DNA of 64,000 bases from Pseudomonas putida (GCF_004357765.1 NZ_SMTE01000005.1:186001-250000); one strand, 5' to 3'; shown: positions 53,772 to 63,062, numbered from the stretch's first letter. Program-made: numbers and translations. The notes: generated by a model not told the origin, from the letters alone.

Positions 53772-55102
53772 AAAAACTCGGTGTAGCGCTGGATTTCCCA
53801 GTCGGAGACGTGTCGGCAATATTCCACCCACTCCATGCGCTTGAGCTTGATGAACTCATCGACGATCTCGGCGCCGAGCACCTCGCGGAACAGCGGGTCG
53901 GCGTCCAGAGCATCGGCGGCTTCCTTGAGCGACTGCGGCAGGGTCTGGATGCCGCGGGCGGCGATCTCTTCCAGGCTCAGGTTGTAGAGGTTCTCGTTGC
54001 ACATCTGCCCGGGGTCGAGTTCACGGTCGATGCCGTCGAGGCCGGCGGCGATGATCGCGGCGGTTACCAGATAGGGGTTGCAGCCGGCGTCCGGCAGGCG
54101 GAACTCCAGGCGGCCATAGGGAATGCGTACCATCGCCGAGCGATTGTTGGCACCGTAGGCAACGAAGGCCGGGGCCCAGGTGGCGCCGGACAGCGAGCGC
54201 CCCACCACCAGGCGCTTGTACGAGTTGACCGTGGGCGCGGCGAATGCACACAGCGCCGGGCCATGGGCCAACAGCCCGGCGGCGAAGTGATAGGCCAGTT
54301 TGGACAAGCCCATGCCGCTGCTGTCGGACGGATCGTGGAACAGGTTCTTGTTGCTGCTGCTGGCCAGCGACAGGTGGAAGTGCATGCCGTTGCCGGCGCG
54401 CTTGGGATCGGGTTTGGGCATGAACGAGCAGATCATCCCCAGGTCGTTGGCGATCTCGCCGGCGGCCATGCGGAAAAAGGTGAAGCGGTCGGCCGACTCC
54501 ATGGCATCGCTGTAGGTGTAGTTGATCTCGAACTGGCCGTTGGCGTCCTCATGATCGATCTGGTAGATGTCGAAGCCTACCGGTTGCAGGGCCTCGGTCA
54601 GCCGCTCGAGGAACAGCCGCGAGCGCGACAGGCCTTTGTAGTCGTAGCACGGCTTGTCGAGGTTGTCGGAGGCGTCCACCAGTTGCAGCTTGCCGTCGTC
54701 GTCACGGCGAAACAGGCTGAACTCCGGCTCAAGGCCCGTGTTCAGGGTCCAGCCCTTGTCGGCCAGGCGTTGCACCTGTTGCTGCAGGACATAGCGGCTG
54801 TCATACGGCCAGGGCTGGCCATTGACGTGACCGATGCACACCACCCGGCCATAGCCCGGTTGCCAGGGTACGGGAATCAGTGTGGACAGATCGCCTCGGG
54901 CCATGAAGTCCGGGCCATGGGGTTCCATGCCCATGCCGCAGATGGCGAATCCGGCAAAGCCCGCGCCCTCCTCGGCGACCATCTTCAGGCCCGAGACCGG
55001 CACCGACTTGGTTTTCGCCGAGCCATGGATATCGACGAACTGAGCCAACACGTACTTGATGCCGTGTTGGTCGAGGGTGCGCTGGGTTTCTGCTGGCAAC
55101 AT
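53768..55102 (-). CDS. glnT: Type III glutamine-synthetase family protein GlnT (GMAS-like)
   Basis: A 444-residue member of the glutamine synthetase family, the GlnT branch, which includes gamma-glutamylmethylamide synthetase. The barrel motifs are present: [25 protein letters not shown], and [10 protein letters not shown] with the metal His. Arg-rich [15 protein letters not shown] lies near the C terminus. It would ligate glutamate with ammonium or methylamine using ATP. ATG 55102 is chosen over ATG 55129 because AGGAG is ten bases before it. It heads the glnT-glxB-glxC-glxD(-amtB) operon, and a palindromic operator lies about 50 bases upstream. Confidence 0.88.
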   Translation of the reverse strand: MLPAETQRTLDQHGIKYVLAQFVDIHGSAKTKSVPVSGLKMVAEEGAGFAGFAICGMGMEPHGPDFMARGDLSTLIPVPWQPGYGRVVCIGHVNGQPWPYDSRYVLQQQVQRLADKGWTLNTGLEPEFSLFRRDDDGKLQLVDASDNLDKPCYDYKGLSRSRLFLERLTEALQPVGFDIYQIDHEDANGQFEINYTYSDAMESADRFTFFRMAAGEIANDLGMICSFMPKPDPKRAGNGMHFHLSLASSSNKNLFHDPSDSSGMGLSKLAYHFAAGLLAHGPALCAFAAPTVNSYKRLVVGRSLSGATWAPAFVAYGANNRSAMVRIPYGRLEFRLPDAGCNPYLVTAAIIAAGLDGIDRELDPGQMCNENLYNLSLEEIAARGIQTLPQSLKEAADALDADPLFREVLGAEIVDEFIKLKRMEWVEYCRHVSDWEIQRYTEFF

Positions 55103-55152
55103 GGGTTGATCACTCCTGGTGAGGGCCATTAATTCCGCATGAGAAACTAACT

Positions 55153-55165
55153 TTCCTATTAGGAA
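55153..55165. promoter_or_regulatory. Palindromic operator upstream of glnT
   Basis: The perfect 13-base palindrome TTCCTATTAGGAA is centred at 55159, about 55 bases upstream of the glnT start and between it and the divergent XRE-cupin gene. It is a likely operator for that regulator. Confidence 0.6.
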
Positions 55166-55345
55166 TGCAATCGGCTTGCCAGTTTTGTATTGCCACGAAA
55201 AGGCGGGCGCGCTCCCAGCAGTATTTAGCTCGATAATGTGGGAAACTTGTTTTCACCAGAGGAAAACGGCGGCCAGCGAAGCCGTCGAGCGCACTTTCCC
55301 AGTGCGAAATCTTTATTCTTGAACTGAAACCGTGCAGGACTTTCG

Positions 55346-55939
55346 ATGTCGACCGAAACCGAACCGCGTCTTCGCCTGGAGCAATACCTTGGCTTGCAGA
55401 TCAAGCGCCAGCGTCAGGCCCAGTCACTCAAGCTCGCCGACGTGGCGCGTATCGCGGGCATCAGCCAGGGCATGTTGAGCAAGATCGAGAACGCCCAGGT
55501 CTCCACCAGCCTCGACACCCTCAGCCGCCTGTGCGACGTGCTGGGCATGCCGATGGCCAAGCTGTTCAGTCAGTACGACCAGCCCGATGGCAACGCGCTG
55601 CTGGTAAAGGCAGGCGAAGGGCTGGAGGTGGTGCGGCGCGGTACCGAAAAAGGCCATACCTACCATTTGCTCAATCACGCCAGAGGCCCGAAGAAGAACT
55701 TCGAGGCCTACATGGTGAGCATGGACGATGCCAGCGAGGAGTTTCCGACCTTCGCCCACCCCGGCACCGAGTTTCTCCATCTGTTGGAAGGCGAACTGGT
55801 CTACCGCCATGGCAACCAGCTCTACCACCTGCATGCCGGCGACAGCCTGACCTTCGACGGCGAGACCCCGCACGGCCCCGAGCAGCTGGTGCAGGTACCG
55901 ATTCGTCTGCTCTCGATCATGAATTACGGCGACGAGTAG
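55346..55939 (+). CDS. XRE-cupin transcriptional regulator
   Basis: A 197-residue regulator with an N-terminal XRE helix-turn-helix (LADVARIAGISQGMLSKIENAQVSTSLDTL, about residues 26-55) and a C-terminal cupin (HPGTEFLHLLEGELVYRHGNQLYHLHAGDSLTFDGETPHGPE). This PuuR/SutR-like layout is common for regulators of amine and amino-acid metabolism. It is divergent from glnT across 243 bases that contain the palindrome TTCCTATTAGGAA. It overlaps the convergent nrtR gene by 16 bases. The effector might be glutamate, methylamine or a derivative. Confidence 0.92.
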   Translation: MSTETEPRLRLEQYLGLQIKRQRQAQSLKLADVARIAGISQGMLSKIENAQVSTSLDTLSRLCDVLGMPMAKLFSQYDQPDGNALLVKAGEGLEVVRRGTEKGHTYHLLNHARGPKKNFEAYMVSMDDASEEFPTFAHPGTEFLHLLEGELVYRHGNQLYHLHAGDSLTFDGETPHGPEQLVQVPIRLLSIMNYGDE

Positions 55940-56664
55940 CTGGGCGCTGGGGTAGGCCCCTCCCCCCCTTCGGGCAGCAGACTGCGGTCGAACATGAATG
56001 GCCGCTCCCCTTGTGGGGTGTATTGATATAACTGTTGCGGTCGCCCCAGCCGCGGCTGGTTCTTCTCCCCAGTATCCCTGACCCACCCCAGCTCGCGCAG
56101 ACGCTCCAGGCGCTTGCGCAGCGACGTGTTGTTCACCGCCTGCCCGAGACACGCCTGCACCGCCCCCAAGGCATCGAGCACCGTGAACCGCTCTGCCAGC
56201 AGGTAAAGCGACACACTGCTGTAAACCGTCTTGGCGGCCAGCCGCTCACGGGCTCGCTCCACCAGCAGGTTATGGTCGAACGGCAACAGGACCTTGCGTG
56301 CCAGGACACTGTCCAAGTCGACAAATGCCAGCGAGTCGCCCTCGACCTGTTGCTGCGGATCGAGCAGGGCCAGGTAACAAGTACTCATTGACCATCCGCG
56401 CGGATCGCGAAACGCATTGCCTTCGGTGCACACCTGTTCCAGGTAACGCGGCAGCACCTGGGCTTTCTCACGCAAGGCCCGGTCGGCGGCTGCTTCCAGG
56501 CTGTTGTCGCGGGTACGGCCATTGACGATCACCCCCGGCAGGGCCCACTGCCCGGCATGGGGTTCACGCTCGCGACGGTGCAACAACACTTGCAGATGCT
56601 GGGCATCGGGGGCCAGGCGCAGGGCGACGATATCGACACTGGCCAGGACTTCTACTGTACTCAC
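55924..56664 (-). CDS. nrtR: Nudix-related transcriptional regulator NrtR
   Basis: A 246-residue protein with an N-terminal Nudix-fold domain and a C-terminal winged helix. The Nudix region has the ALPGVIVNGRTRD loop but not the full catalytic GX5EX7REUXEEXGU box, as usual for NrtR, which senses ADP-ribose or related NAD-derived ligands. The C-terminal region NNTSLRKRLERLRELGWV is the DNA-binding helix pair. GTG 56664 is chosen because AGGAGG is seven bases upstream. It is divergent from pncA-pncB, its expected targets. Confidence 0.88.
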   Translation of the reverse strand: MSTVEVLASVDIVALRLAPDAQHLQVLLHRREREPHAGQWALPGVIVNGRTRDNSLEAAADRALREKAQVLPRYLEQVCTEGNAFRDPRGWSMSTCYLALLDPQQQVEGDSLAFVDLDSVLARKVLLPFDHNLLVERARERLAAKTVYSSVSLYLLAERFTVLDALGAVQACLGQAVNNTSLRKRLERLRELGWVRDTGEKNQPRLGRPQQLYQYTPQGERPFMFDRSLLPEGGEGPTPAPSYSSP

Positions 56665-56745
56665 CAGGGAGCCTCCTCGTTGACCGCGCAATATTCCACC
56701 AGGGCATCTAAATAAGGCAAGCCCGCTCTGTGATGGTATTCAAGC

Positions 56746-56778
56746 TTGACATACTTATTACACCAGGTGGATTATATA
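56746..56778 (+). promoter_or_regulatory. pncA promoter with overlapping imperfect palindrome (putative NrtR operator)
   Basis: A TTGACA -35 box (56746-56751) is followed 18 bases later by GATTAT as a possible -10. A 27-base imperfect palindrome (56752-56778, centre A56765, 9 of 13 pairs) with a CACCAGGTG core covers the spacer and -10. This placement suits repression by NrtR. The exact Pseudomonas NrtR consensus could not be checked. Confidence 0.5.
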
Positions 56779-56802
56779 CCCATTCCAGCGAGGAGAACCG
56801 CC

Positions 56803-57453
56803 ATGAAGATCGCCAGCTTCGATGTCGATGCGCAGAACGGCTTCACCGCCAACGCCCCCCAGGAGCTGCCGGTGCCGGAAGGCCACGAGATCGTCCCGGA
56901 CCTCAACGCCATGGCCCAACGCGCCGATCTGCGTCTGGGCAGCAAGGACGCCCACCCTGCCAACGCCGCCTGGGTGGTCGCCGAACCCGGCCAGATGCTT
57001 CAGCCACTGACGTTGGCTAACGCCGATCTGACCTGGGTCAGCCACTGTGTGCCCGGCACCCCGGGTTTCGAACTGCTGCCCGGCTTGCCTGCGCCCATCG
57101 ACTACGACTACTTCGTCTGGAAAGGCGTCGAGCCCGACCTGCACCCCTATGGCGCCTGCTACCACGACCTGGCCGAGCGTCGCTCCACCGGGGTCATCGA
57201 GTACCTCACGGTGCATCAGGTCGGCGCGGTGATCGTCGGCGGACTGGCCCTGGACTACTGCGTCAAGACCACAGCCCAGCAATTGCGCCGCGCCGGCTTC
57301 CAGGTGCTGTTGTACCTGCCGGCCTGCCGCGCCCTGACCCAGGAAGGCGCCATCGGCGCCTGCGGCGCGCTGGCGGCGGAAGGCGTCATCCTCTGCGGCG
57401 ACGAGGCCGCGCTCGACTACCAGCTGTCTCTGATCAAGGAAGACCGCCCATGA
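56803..57453 (+). CDS. pncA: Nicotinamidase (isochorismatase-like family)
   Basis: A 216-residue cysteine hydrolase that converts nicotinamide to nicotinate, the first step of NAD salvage. FDVDAQNGF supplies the catalytic Asp (D8 or D10), SKDAHPA carries metal ligands, and [10 protein letters not shown] carries the nucleophile Cys. The family also includes isochorismatase and ureidoacrylate hydrolases, but linkage to pncB and nrtR supports nicotinamidase. It overlaps pncB by four bases. GAGGAG lies eight bases before the ATG. Confidence 0.9.
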   Translation: MKIASFDVDAQNGFTANAPQELPVPEGHEIVPDLNAMAQRADLRLGSKDAHPANAAWVVAEPGQMLQPLTLANADLTWVSHCVPGTPGFELLPGLPAPIDYDYFVWKGVEPDLHPYGACYHDLAERRSTGVIEYLTVHQVGAVIVGGLALDYCVKTTAQQLRRAGFQVLLYLPACRALTQEGAIGACGALAAEGVILCGDEAALDYQLSLIKEDRP

Positions 57454-58649
57454 GCGAAAGCGTATTCGGTCCACGGATCATCCAGAACCTGCTGGACACC
57501 GATTTCTACAAGATCACCATGATGCAGGCCGTGCTGCACAACTACCCCAACGCCGAAGTCGAGTGGGAGTTCCGCTGCCGCAACAGTGAAGACCTCGCGC
57601 CCTACCTAGCCGAAATCCGCTATCAGGTCGAGCAACTGGCCGACGTCAGCCTGACCCACGACCAGTTGGCCTACCTGGAGAAGATTCCCTTCATCAAGCC
57701 TGACTTCATCCGTTTCCTCAGCTTGTTCCGCTTCAACCTGCGCTATGTGCAGATAGGCCTGGACGACAGCGGGCAACTGGCGATCCGCGTGCGTGGGCCG
57801 TGGCTGCACGTGATCCTCTATGAAATCCCACTGCTGGCGATCATCAGCGAAGTCCGCAACCGCTACCGCTATCGCGACGTGGTGATCGAGCAGGTCGGCG
57901 AGCGCTTGTACCAGAAGCTCGACTGGTTGCAGTCCGAAGCCAGCGCCGAGGAACTGGCTGGCTTCCAGCTGGCCGACTTCGGTACCCGCCGGCGCTTTTC
58001 ATACCGGGTCCAGGAAGAAGTCGTGCACATCCTCAAGCGCGACTTCCCCGGTCGTTTCGTCGGCACCAGCAACGTGCACCTGGCCCGCGAATTCGAACTG
58101 CGGCCGATTGGTACCATGGCCCACGAATGGTTCATGGCCCACCAACAGCTCGGCCCCCGTCTGGTCGACAGCCAGGCCGCCGCGCTGGAGTGCTGGGTGC
58201 GAGAGTACCGCGGGCAACTGGGTATCGCCCTGACCGACTGCATCACCATGGATGCCTTCATGGGCGATTTCGACCTGTACTTCGCCAAGCTGTTCGATGG
58301 CTTGCGCCACGACTCCGGCGACCCGTTGGCCTGGGCGGAAAAAGCCATTGCCCACTACGAGCGGCTGGGCGTCGACCCGAAGGGCAAGACGCTGATCTTC
58401 TCCGACGGCCTGGACTTCGCCAAGGCCCTCGAGCTGTACCGGGCCTTGCACGAGCGGATCAACGTGAGCTTTGGCATCGGCACCCGGTTGACCTGCGATA
58501 TTCCGGGCGTGGAGCCGATGAACATCGTGATCAAGATGACTGCGTGCAACGGTGCGCCAGTGGCGAAGATTTCCGACAGTCCGGGCAAGACGCAGTGTCG
58601 GGACGAGAACTTCGTGGCCTATCTGAAGCACGTGTTTCGGGTGGGGTAA
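57450..58649 (+). CDS. pncB: Nicotinate phosphoribosyltransferase
   Basis: A 399-residue enzyme that joins nicotinate with phosphoribosyl pyrophosphate to give nicotinate mononucleotide. The length equals E. coli Pnc[19 protein letters not shown] at the start, [12 protein letters not shown] in the middle, the autophosphorylation region [11 protein letters not shown], and [10 protein letters not shown] are all family signatures. It is translationally coupled to pncA (ATGA overlap). The TAA stop lies in the loop of a GC-rich hairpin. Confidence 0.96.
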   Translation: MSESVFGPRIIQNLLDTDFYKITMMQAVLHNYPNAEVEWEFRCRNSEDLAPYLAEIRYQVEQLADVSLTHDQLAYLEKIPFIKPDFIRFLSLFRFNLRYVQIGLDDSGQLAIRVRGPWLHVILYEIPLLAIISEVRNRYRYRDVVIEQVGERLYQKLDWLQSEASAEELAGFQLADFGTRRRFSYRVQEEVVHILKRDFPGRFVGTSNVHLAREFELRPIGTMAHEWFMAHQQLGPRLVDSQAAALECWVREYRGQLGIALTDCITMDAFMGDFDLYFAKLFDGLRHDSGDPLAWAEKAIAHYERLGVDPKGKTLIFSDGLDFAKALELYRALHERINVSFGIGTRLTCDIPGVEPMNIVIKMTACNGAPVAKISDSPGKTQCRDENFVAYLKHVFRVG

Positions 58650-58657
58650 CCCCACCC
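58639..58657 (+). terminator. Hairpin with the pncB stop codon in its loop
   Basis: GGGTGGGG (58639-58646) pairs perfectly with CCCCACCC (58650-58657), leaving the TAA stop codon as the three-base loop. No T-run follows. It may stabilise or end the pncAB mRNA. Confidence 0.5.
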
Positions 58658-58684
58658 TTCGCTTGCCGCCGCCCGGACAGCGCC

Positions 58685-60028
58685 TCAGGCCCGGCTGTTC
58701 GCACAATCCGGTGCTTGCCCCGGCTCGCCGCCCTGCTCATCGTGTAGCGAGATGCGTGAGGTCTCCGGCAACGCCAACCCTCCAGCCAATGCCAGCAAGG
58801 CGATCAGGACCAGGTAGAACGCCGGCGCCAGGCTGCTGCCAGTGACCGAAATCAGCCAGGTCGCGACCAAGGGTGCGGTACCGCCGAACAAGGTGTAGGC
58901 CACGTTGTAGGTGATAGCCGATGCGGTATAGCGAGCACGGGTGGGGAACACCTCCGAAAGCAGCGCGGCCGTGACCACGCCCGAGAACACCGCCGCCACT
59001 GCCAACAGGATGACACCCAGCACGGCTGCGTACAGGTCGCCGGAACTGGCCAGCCAGTAGGCAGGAAACACCGACACGATGGCCCACAGGCAGGTGAAGC
59101 CGATGGTCCTGCGCCGCCCGAAGCGGTCGGCGAAGGCACCAGCGACGGGACAGGCGCCGGCCGAGAACAGCAAGGCGATGGTCGAGACCATCAATGCTTG
59201 CGCCCGGGTCAGGTGACCGACCACCTGCAGGTAGGTAGCGAAGTAGGTGGTGAACATGTAGAACGACAAGGCGGTGAGTGAAATGAACGCGCCCAGGCGA
59301 AGAATCGTGCCGCTGTGGTGCTTGAAGGTTTCCTTGAGAGGCGAATGGGTGTGATCGTCCTCTGCAGCCATGGCCTGTTTGAAGGTCGGCGTTTCCTCCA
59401 TTTTCCAGCGCAGGATCAGGCCGACCACCCCGAGCGGCGCGGCGACCAGGAACGGTACCCGCCAGCCCCAGGTGCTCATGGCTTCCGGCGACAGGCTGGC
59501 ATCGAGCAGGTAGGCGATGACTGCCGCAGATGCGAACGCAGAGAATGTCGACACCGGAATGAAACTGCCATACCAGGCACGTTTGTGCCGAGGAGCGTGC
59601 TCCATCAGGTAGGCACAAGCCCCTGCGTACTCGCCGCCGGCGGAGAAGCCCTGAATACAGCGCGTGATAGTCAGCAGAATCGGGGCCAGCAGGCCGATGC
59701 TCTGGTAGGTCGGCAACAGCCCGATGACCGTGGTCGCCCCGGCCATCATGAGCACGGTCATCGACAGTACCCGCTTACGCCCCAGGCGATCGCCGAGGGA
59801 GCCGAACACCACGCCTCCCAAAGGGCGGAAGGCGAAGGCTACGGCGAACACGGCGAAGGTCTGCAACAGGGCCGCATTGGGGTCGTCGCTGGCGAAGAAC
59901 TGTTTGGCGATCACCGTTGCCAGAAAGCCATAGACGGCAAAGTCGAACCACTCCACGAAGTTGCCTACGGCAGCTGCCGTGGTGACTTTGCGAAGCATGG
60001 AGGGGGACACGGGCGCGCTATTACTCAT
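58685..60028 (-). CDS. MFS transporter, metabolite:H+ symporter (MHS) group
   Basis: A 447-residue transporter with 12 spans of the MHS group, which includes ProP, KgtP and ShiA. The GNFVEWFDFAVYGFLA start, the GSLGDRLGRKRVL loop and RCIQGFSAGGEYAGA in helix 4 are diagnostic. Substrates in the group are carboxylates, betaines and aromatic acids. It is divergent from a PAS-LuxR regulator across 337 bases that contain an 18-bp palindrome. AGGAGA precedes the ATG. Confidence 0.92.
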   Translation of the reverse strand: MSNSAPVSPSMLRKVTTAAAVGNFVEWFDFAVYGFLATVIAKQFFASDDPNAALLQTFAVFAVAFAFRPLGGVVFGSLGDRLGRKRVLSMTVLMMAGATTVIGLLPTYQSIGLLAPILLTITRCIQGFSAGGEYAGACAYLMEHAPRHKRAWYGSFIPVSTFSAFASAAVIAYLLDASLSPEAMSTWGWRVPFLVAAPLGVVGLILRWKMEETPTFKQAMAAEDDHTHSPLKETFKHHSGTILRLGAFISLTALSFYMFTTYFATYLQVVGHLTRAQALMVSTIALLFSAGACPVAGAFADRFGRRRTIGFTCLWAIVSVFPAYWLASSGDLYAAVLGVILLAVAAVFSGVVTAALLSEVFPTRARYTASAITYNVAYTLFGGTAPLVATWLISVTGSSLAPAFYLVLIALLALAGGLALPETSRISLHDEQGGEPGQAPDCANSRA

Positions 60029-60290
60029 GCGGTTGCTCTCCTGGTTTTTTTTGGTCGCACACAGGTGCTTTTAGGATGGGCAGCAATGGAATGGATCGGC
60101 CACAGACACGATACCGTGGTCTTCGGCCACGTTGATCGCTGGGAGGTTGCGCACAATGTTCTGGTTGGAGTTCGAGGGTTGGACGTTCATCGCTGCCACA
60201 GCAGCGGACCTTGGAAACAGCGACCGGGTTGTCGCCAATTCGAGGCTGATGTCATCATAGGGCTGCCTAGCCGGGAGGGTCCAGGCATCA

Positions 60291-60308
60291 CGATCACCTA
60301 GGTGATCG
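60291..60308. promoter_or_regulatory. Perfect 18-bp palindrome between MHS transporter and LuxR regulator
   Basis: CGATCACCTAGGTGATCG is fully self-complementary. It is 58 bases upstream of the LuxR-type gene and about 260 from the transporter start. The length and symmetry suit a dimeric LuxR-type regulator. The rest of the 337-base gap (60029-60365) shows no gene. Confidence 0.6.
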
Positions 60309-60365
60309 CATGGGGAAAGGGAAGCGACTCGGGCTCTGGACAGCCGCTTACAAGGGGATCGAGGC

Positions 60366-60929
60366 GTGAGCAGTGACGACAACAGGCCAGATGCCCTGCG
60401 GATTCTTCACCATCTACCGGTGGCCGTAATCGTTGCAGAGAATCGTCGAATCACCCACTGTAACGACCGGGCACTGGCGATGTTTCGTGCCACCCCCGAA
60501 CGCATCATCGGCGCCTCCTTCGCTGTGCTTTATCCTGAGCAGAAAGACTTCCTGAGTGCCGCCGAGCACTTTGCCCCGATGTTGTCCCGGCACGAACCGT
60601 TCAATGACAACCGCATCATGAGGCGCCTGGACGGCTCGCACTTCTGGGTGACGGTGAGGGGCTATGGGTTCAATGAAGCGAAGCCGTATCAGCATGCGGC
60701 CTGGGTCTTCACCGACCCGGAGCAGGAACAACACCCGCCCCACGGCAACGTCACCCTGACGCCCCGCGAGCGCGAAGTCGCAGCGCTGCTCGTCGATGGC
60801 CAGACCAGCAAGGAAGCGGCCAAGACACTGGGTATCAGCCCGCGGACCGTGGATATCCATCGGTGCAGTTTGTTGAAGAAGTATGCGGTCAACAATACGG
60901 CAGACCTGATTGCGAGGTTGGTGGATTGA
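60366..60929 (+). CDS. PAS-LuxR transcriptional regulator
   Basis: A 187-residue regulator with a PAS domain (about residues 10-110, HLPVAVIVAENRRITHCNDRA) and a C-terminal LuxR-type helix-turn-helix (LTPREREVAALLVDGQTSKEAAKTLGISPRTVDIHR). It has no receiver domain, so a small molecule or redox signal sensed by PAS probably controls it. It starts at GTG 60366 with AAGGGG upstream. It diverges from the MHS transporter. The palindrome at 60291-60308 is its probable binding site. Confidence 0.88.
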   Translation: MSSDDNRPDALRILHHLPVAVIVAENRRITHCNDRALAMFRATPERIIGASFAVLYPEQKDFLSAAEHFAPMLSRHEPFNDNRIMRRLDGSHFWVTVRGYGFNEAKPYQHAAWVFTDPEQEQHPPHGNVTLTPREREVAALLVDGQTSKEAAKTLGISPRTVDIHRCSLLKKYAVNNTADLIARLVD

Positions 60930-60991
60930 GCGTGCGCTTGAGGGTTGTGGTGCCGCAGACATCCAGCGCCACCGCCCCCCCCTAGCACCCC

Positions 60992-61864
60992 CTACCCCAA
61001 GCACATCTCCAAAAACCGCGCAGCCGCCCGCGAAGGCGTGGCAGCATGGGGCATCAGAATGGAAAAACGCCGGACCAACGACTGTGGCCCAATCCGCACC
61101 CGATGCAGCGCAGCATCTTCGTGGCGGATCGACATGGCCGAGACGAAGCCGATCCCCATACCCGCCCGCACGGCTTCCTTGACTCCCTCCACCCCAGCGA
61201 TCTCCAGGCCCACGCGCATCGCCACGCCTTCACGGGCAAACGCCCGCTCGACCAGCTGGCGTACGCCCGACCCACTTTCACGCAGCACCAAGGGATAGCT
61301 TGCCAGCACGGTCAGTTCCTGGCGGTCCTGCCCGGCCAAAGGGTGATGGCTGGGCACGATGGCAACGATCTCGTCTTCGCGCCACGGCGTGACCTCGGTA
61401 CCCAAGGGCAGGGATTGCCCAGGCGGACCTTCGATCAGGGCGATGTCCACGCTGTCCAGGGCGGCGACGATCTCGGCGCTGTTGCCGTTGCTGGTGGTCA
61501 CCGCCACATCCGGGTAACGCGCCTGGAAGTCGGCGAGCAGGTACGGCAGCAGGTAGCTGGCCGGCGTGGTGCTGGCGCCGATGCGCAAGGTGCCGCGCTC
61601 CAGGCCGCGCATCGCCTCACGCAGGGCCTGGGCCTGGCGGAAGGTGTCGCGCAGGCGTTCGGCATGGGCCAGCAGTTGCTCGCCCGCAGGGGTCAGCCGC
61701 ACGCCGCGGCCGGCGCGCTGATAGAGCGGCTCGCCGAAGGCGTCCTGTAGCAGCTTGAGCTGGCCCGATACCGCTGGCTGTGACAGGTGCAGGGCAAGCG
61801 CCGCATGGCTGATGTTGCCGTACTCGGCAACGGTGGCGAAGGTTATCAGTTGTTCTGGGGTCAT
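60992..61864 (-). CDS. LysR-family regulator, YeiE/CbbR-like
   Basis: A 290-residue LysR regulator with its helix-turn-helix at about residues 4-60 (ISHAALALHLSQPAVSGQLKLL) and an effector-binding domain with GTLRIGASTTPASYLLP. Sequence and its divergence from a YeiH-type transporter resemble the E. coli yeiE-yeiH pair. A 7-bp inverted repeat AAATATC/GATATTT lies just upstream of its start. It probably controls the YeiH gene and itself. Confidence 0.9.
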   Translation of the reverse strand: MTPEQLITFATVAEYGNISHAALALHLSQPAVSGQLKLLQDAFGEPLYQRAGRGVRLTPAGEQLLAHAERLRDTFRQAQALREAMRGLERGTLRIGASTTPASYLLPYLLADFQARYPDVAVTTSNGNSAEIVAALDSVDIALIEGPPGQSLPLGTEVTPWREDEIVAIVPSHHPLAGQDRQELTVLASYPLVLRESGSGVRQLVERAFAREGVAMRVGLEIAGVEGVKEAVRAGMGIGFVSAMSIRHEDAALHRVRIGPQSLVRRFSILMPHAATPSRAAARFLEMCLG

Positions 61865-61871
61865 ATCATCA

Positions 61872-61894
61872 AAATATCAGCTAACCGGATATTT
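61872..61894. promoter_or_regulatory. Inverted repeat in the LysR-yeiH intergenic region
   Basis: AAATATC (61872-61878) and GATATTT (61888-61894) are perfect inverted arms with a nine-base spacer. The element contains a T-N11-A motif typical of LysR boxes and starts eight bases upstream of the LysR start codon, which would suit autoregulation and activation of the divergent gene. Confidence 0.55.
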
Positions 61895-61976
61895 CGCATC
61901 GCAAATAACGATTTTTTATAAGCTTATAACCAGATTAACGTAGTCCTTGTCGAAACCACATTGCGCAGGACTCACC

Positions 61977-63038
61977 ATGGCCACGCACTCCTCCCACTTC
62001 TCGTTTGCGCCCACCCAAGCCACCCGTGGGCGGCTCAACGGCATCCTCTTCATCGCCCTGTTCGCCTTGGCGGTAACCCAACTGGCCGCACTGCCGGCAG
62101 TGGCCAGCCTCGGCATCAGCCCGCTGATCGTCGGCATCGTCGCCGGCGCTCTGTATGGCAACGGCCTGCGCGACGGTGTGCCGCCCAGTTGGGTCAGCGG
62201 CATCGATTTCTCCGCACGTAAATTGCTGCGCATCGCCGTGGCCCTGTTCGGCTTGCGGGTCAGCCTGCAGGAAATCGTCGAGGTCGGTTGGTCTGGGCTG
62301 ACGGTGGCCGTGCTGGTGGTGAGCAGTACCTTGTTGATCGGGGTCTGGTGCGGTACCCGCCTGCTCAAGCTCGACCGCGACACTGCCCTGCTGACCGCTG
62401 CCGGTAGCGCGATCTGTGGCGCGGCAGCGGTACTCGCCTTCGAGTCGGCGCTACGCAGCGCACCGCACAAGAGCGCCATGGCAGTGGGCAGCGTGGTGCT
62501 GTTCGGCACCGCGTCGATGTTGCTCTACCCGCTGGCGCTCAACCTTGGCTGGCTGCCGCTGGACACCCTCGGCACCGGGCTGTTTTTCGGCGGCACCTTG
62601 CACGAAGTGGCCCAGGTGGTGGGCGCGGCGAGCAATGTCAGCCCTGAGGTCACGCACATTGCCACTATCGTCAAGATGACCCGGGTGATGCTGCTGGTAC
62701 CGGTACTGCTGCTGGTCGGGCTGTGGATCAACCGCTCGCCTCGACCTGGCCAGGGCGCGGACGCTGGGCGTATTGCCGTGCCATGGTTCGCATTCGGATT
62801 TCTCGCCCTGGTACTGGTCAATTCGCTGCAGGTGCTGCCGAGTAGCGTGACCCAGGCGGTCAACCAGTTCGATACCTTTGCCCTGACCATGGCCATGACC
62901 GCACTGGGCATGGAGACCCGCTTCAGTCAAGTACGCCAGGCCGGACCGAGGGCGCTGGTAGCCGGGGCGATACTCAACCTGTGGCTGGTTGGTGGCGGGT
63001 TGGCCATTACTCTGGGGGTACAGCGGTTGTTGGGTTGA
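61977..63038 (+). CDS. yeiH: YeiH/YadS-type putative sulfate exporter
   Basis: A 353-residue inner-membrane protein with about 10 spans of the Cons_hypoth698 (YeiH) family. The GLRVSLQEI, AAGSAICGAAAVLAFES and FFGGTLHEVAQVVGAA segments are typical; the last two are re-entrant-like and symmetrical. The family has been proposed to export sulfate or related anions, which is not firmly proven. ATG 61977 is preferred for the GCAGGA site and because the family alignment starts there. It is divergent from a LysR regulator. Confidence 0.88.
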   Translation: MATHSSHFSFAPTQATRGRLNGILFIALFALAVTQLAALPAVASLGISPLIVGIVAGALYGNGLRDGVPPSWVSGIDFSARKLLRIAVALFGLRVSLQEIVEVGWSGLTVAVLVVSSTLLIGVWCGTRLLKLDRDTALLTAAGSAICGAAAVLAFESALRSAPHKSAMAVGSVVLFGTASMLLYPLALNLGWLPLDTLGTGLFFGGTLHEVAQVVGAASNVSPEVTHIATIVKMTRVMLLVPVLLLVGLWINRSPRPGQGADAGRIAVPWFAFGFLALVLVNSLQVLPSSVTQAVNQFDTFALTMAMTALGMETRFSQVRQAGPRALVAGAILNLWLVGGGLAITLGVQRLLG

Positions 63039-63062
63039 TTCTGGTAGATCGGCGTCGTTCTT

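Noticed and set aside
56732-56740. ATGGTATTC near nrtR/pncA resembling the cluster operator
   Set aside because: It matches only half of the palindrome and lies in an unrelated regulon, so coincidence is likely.
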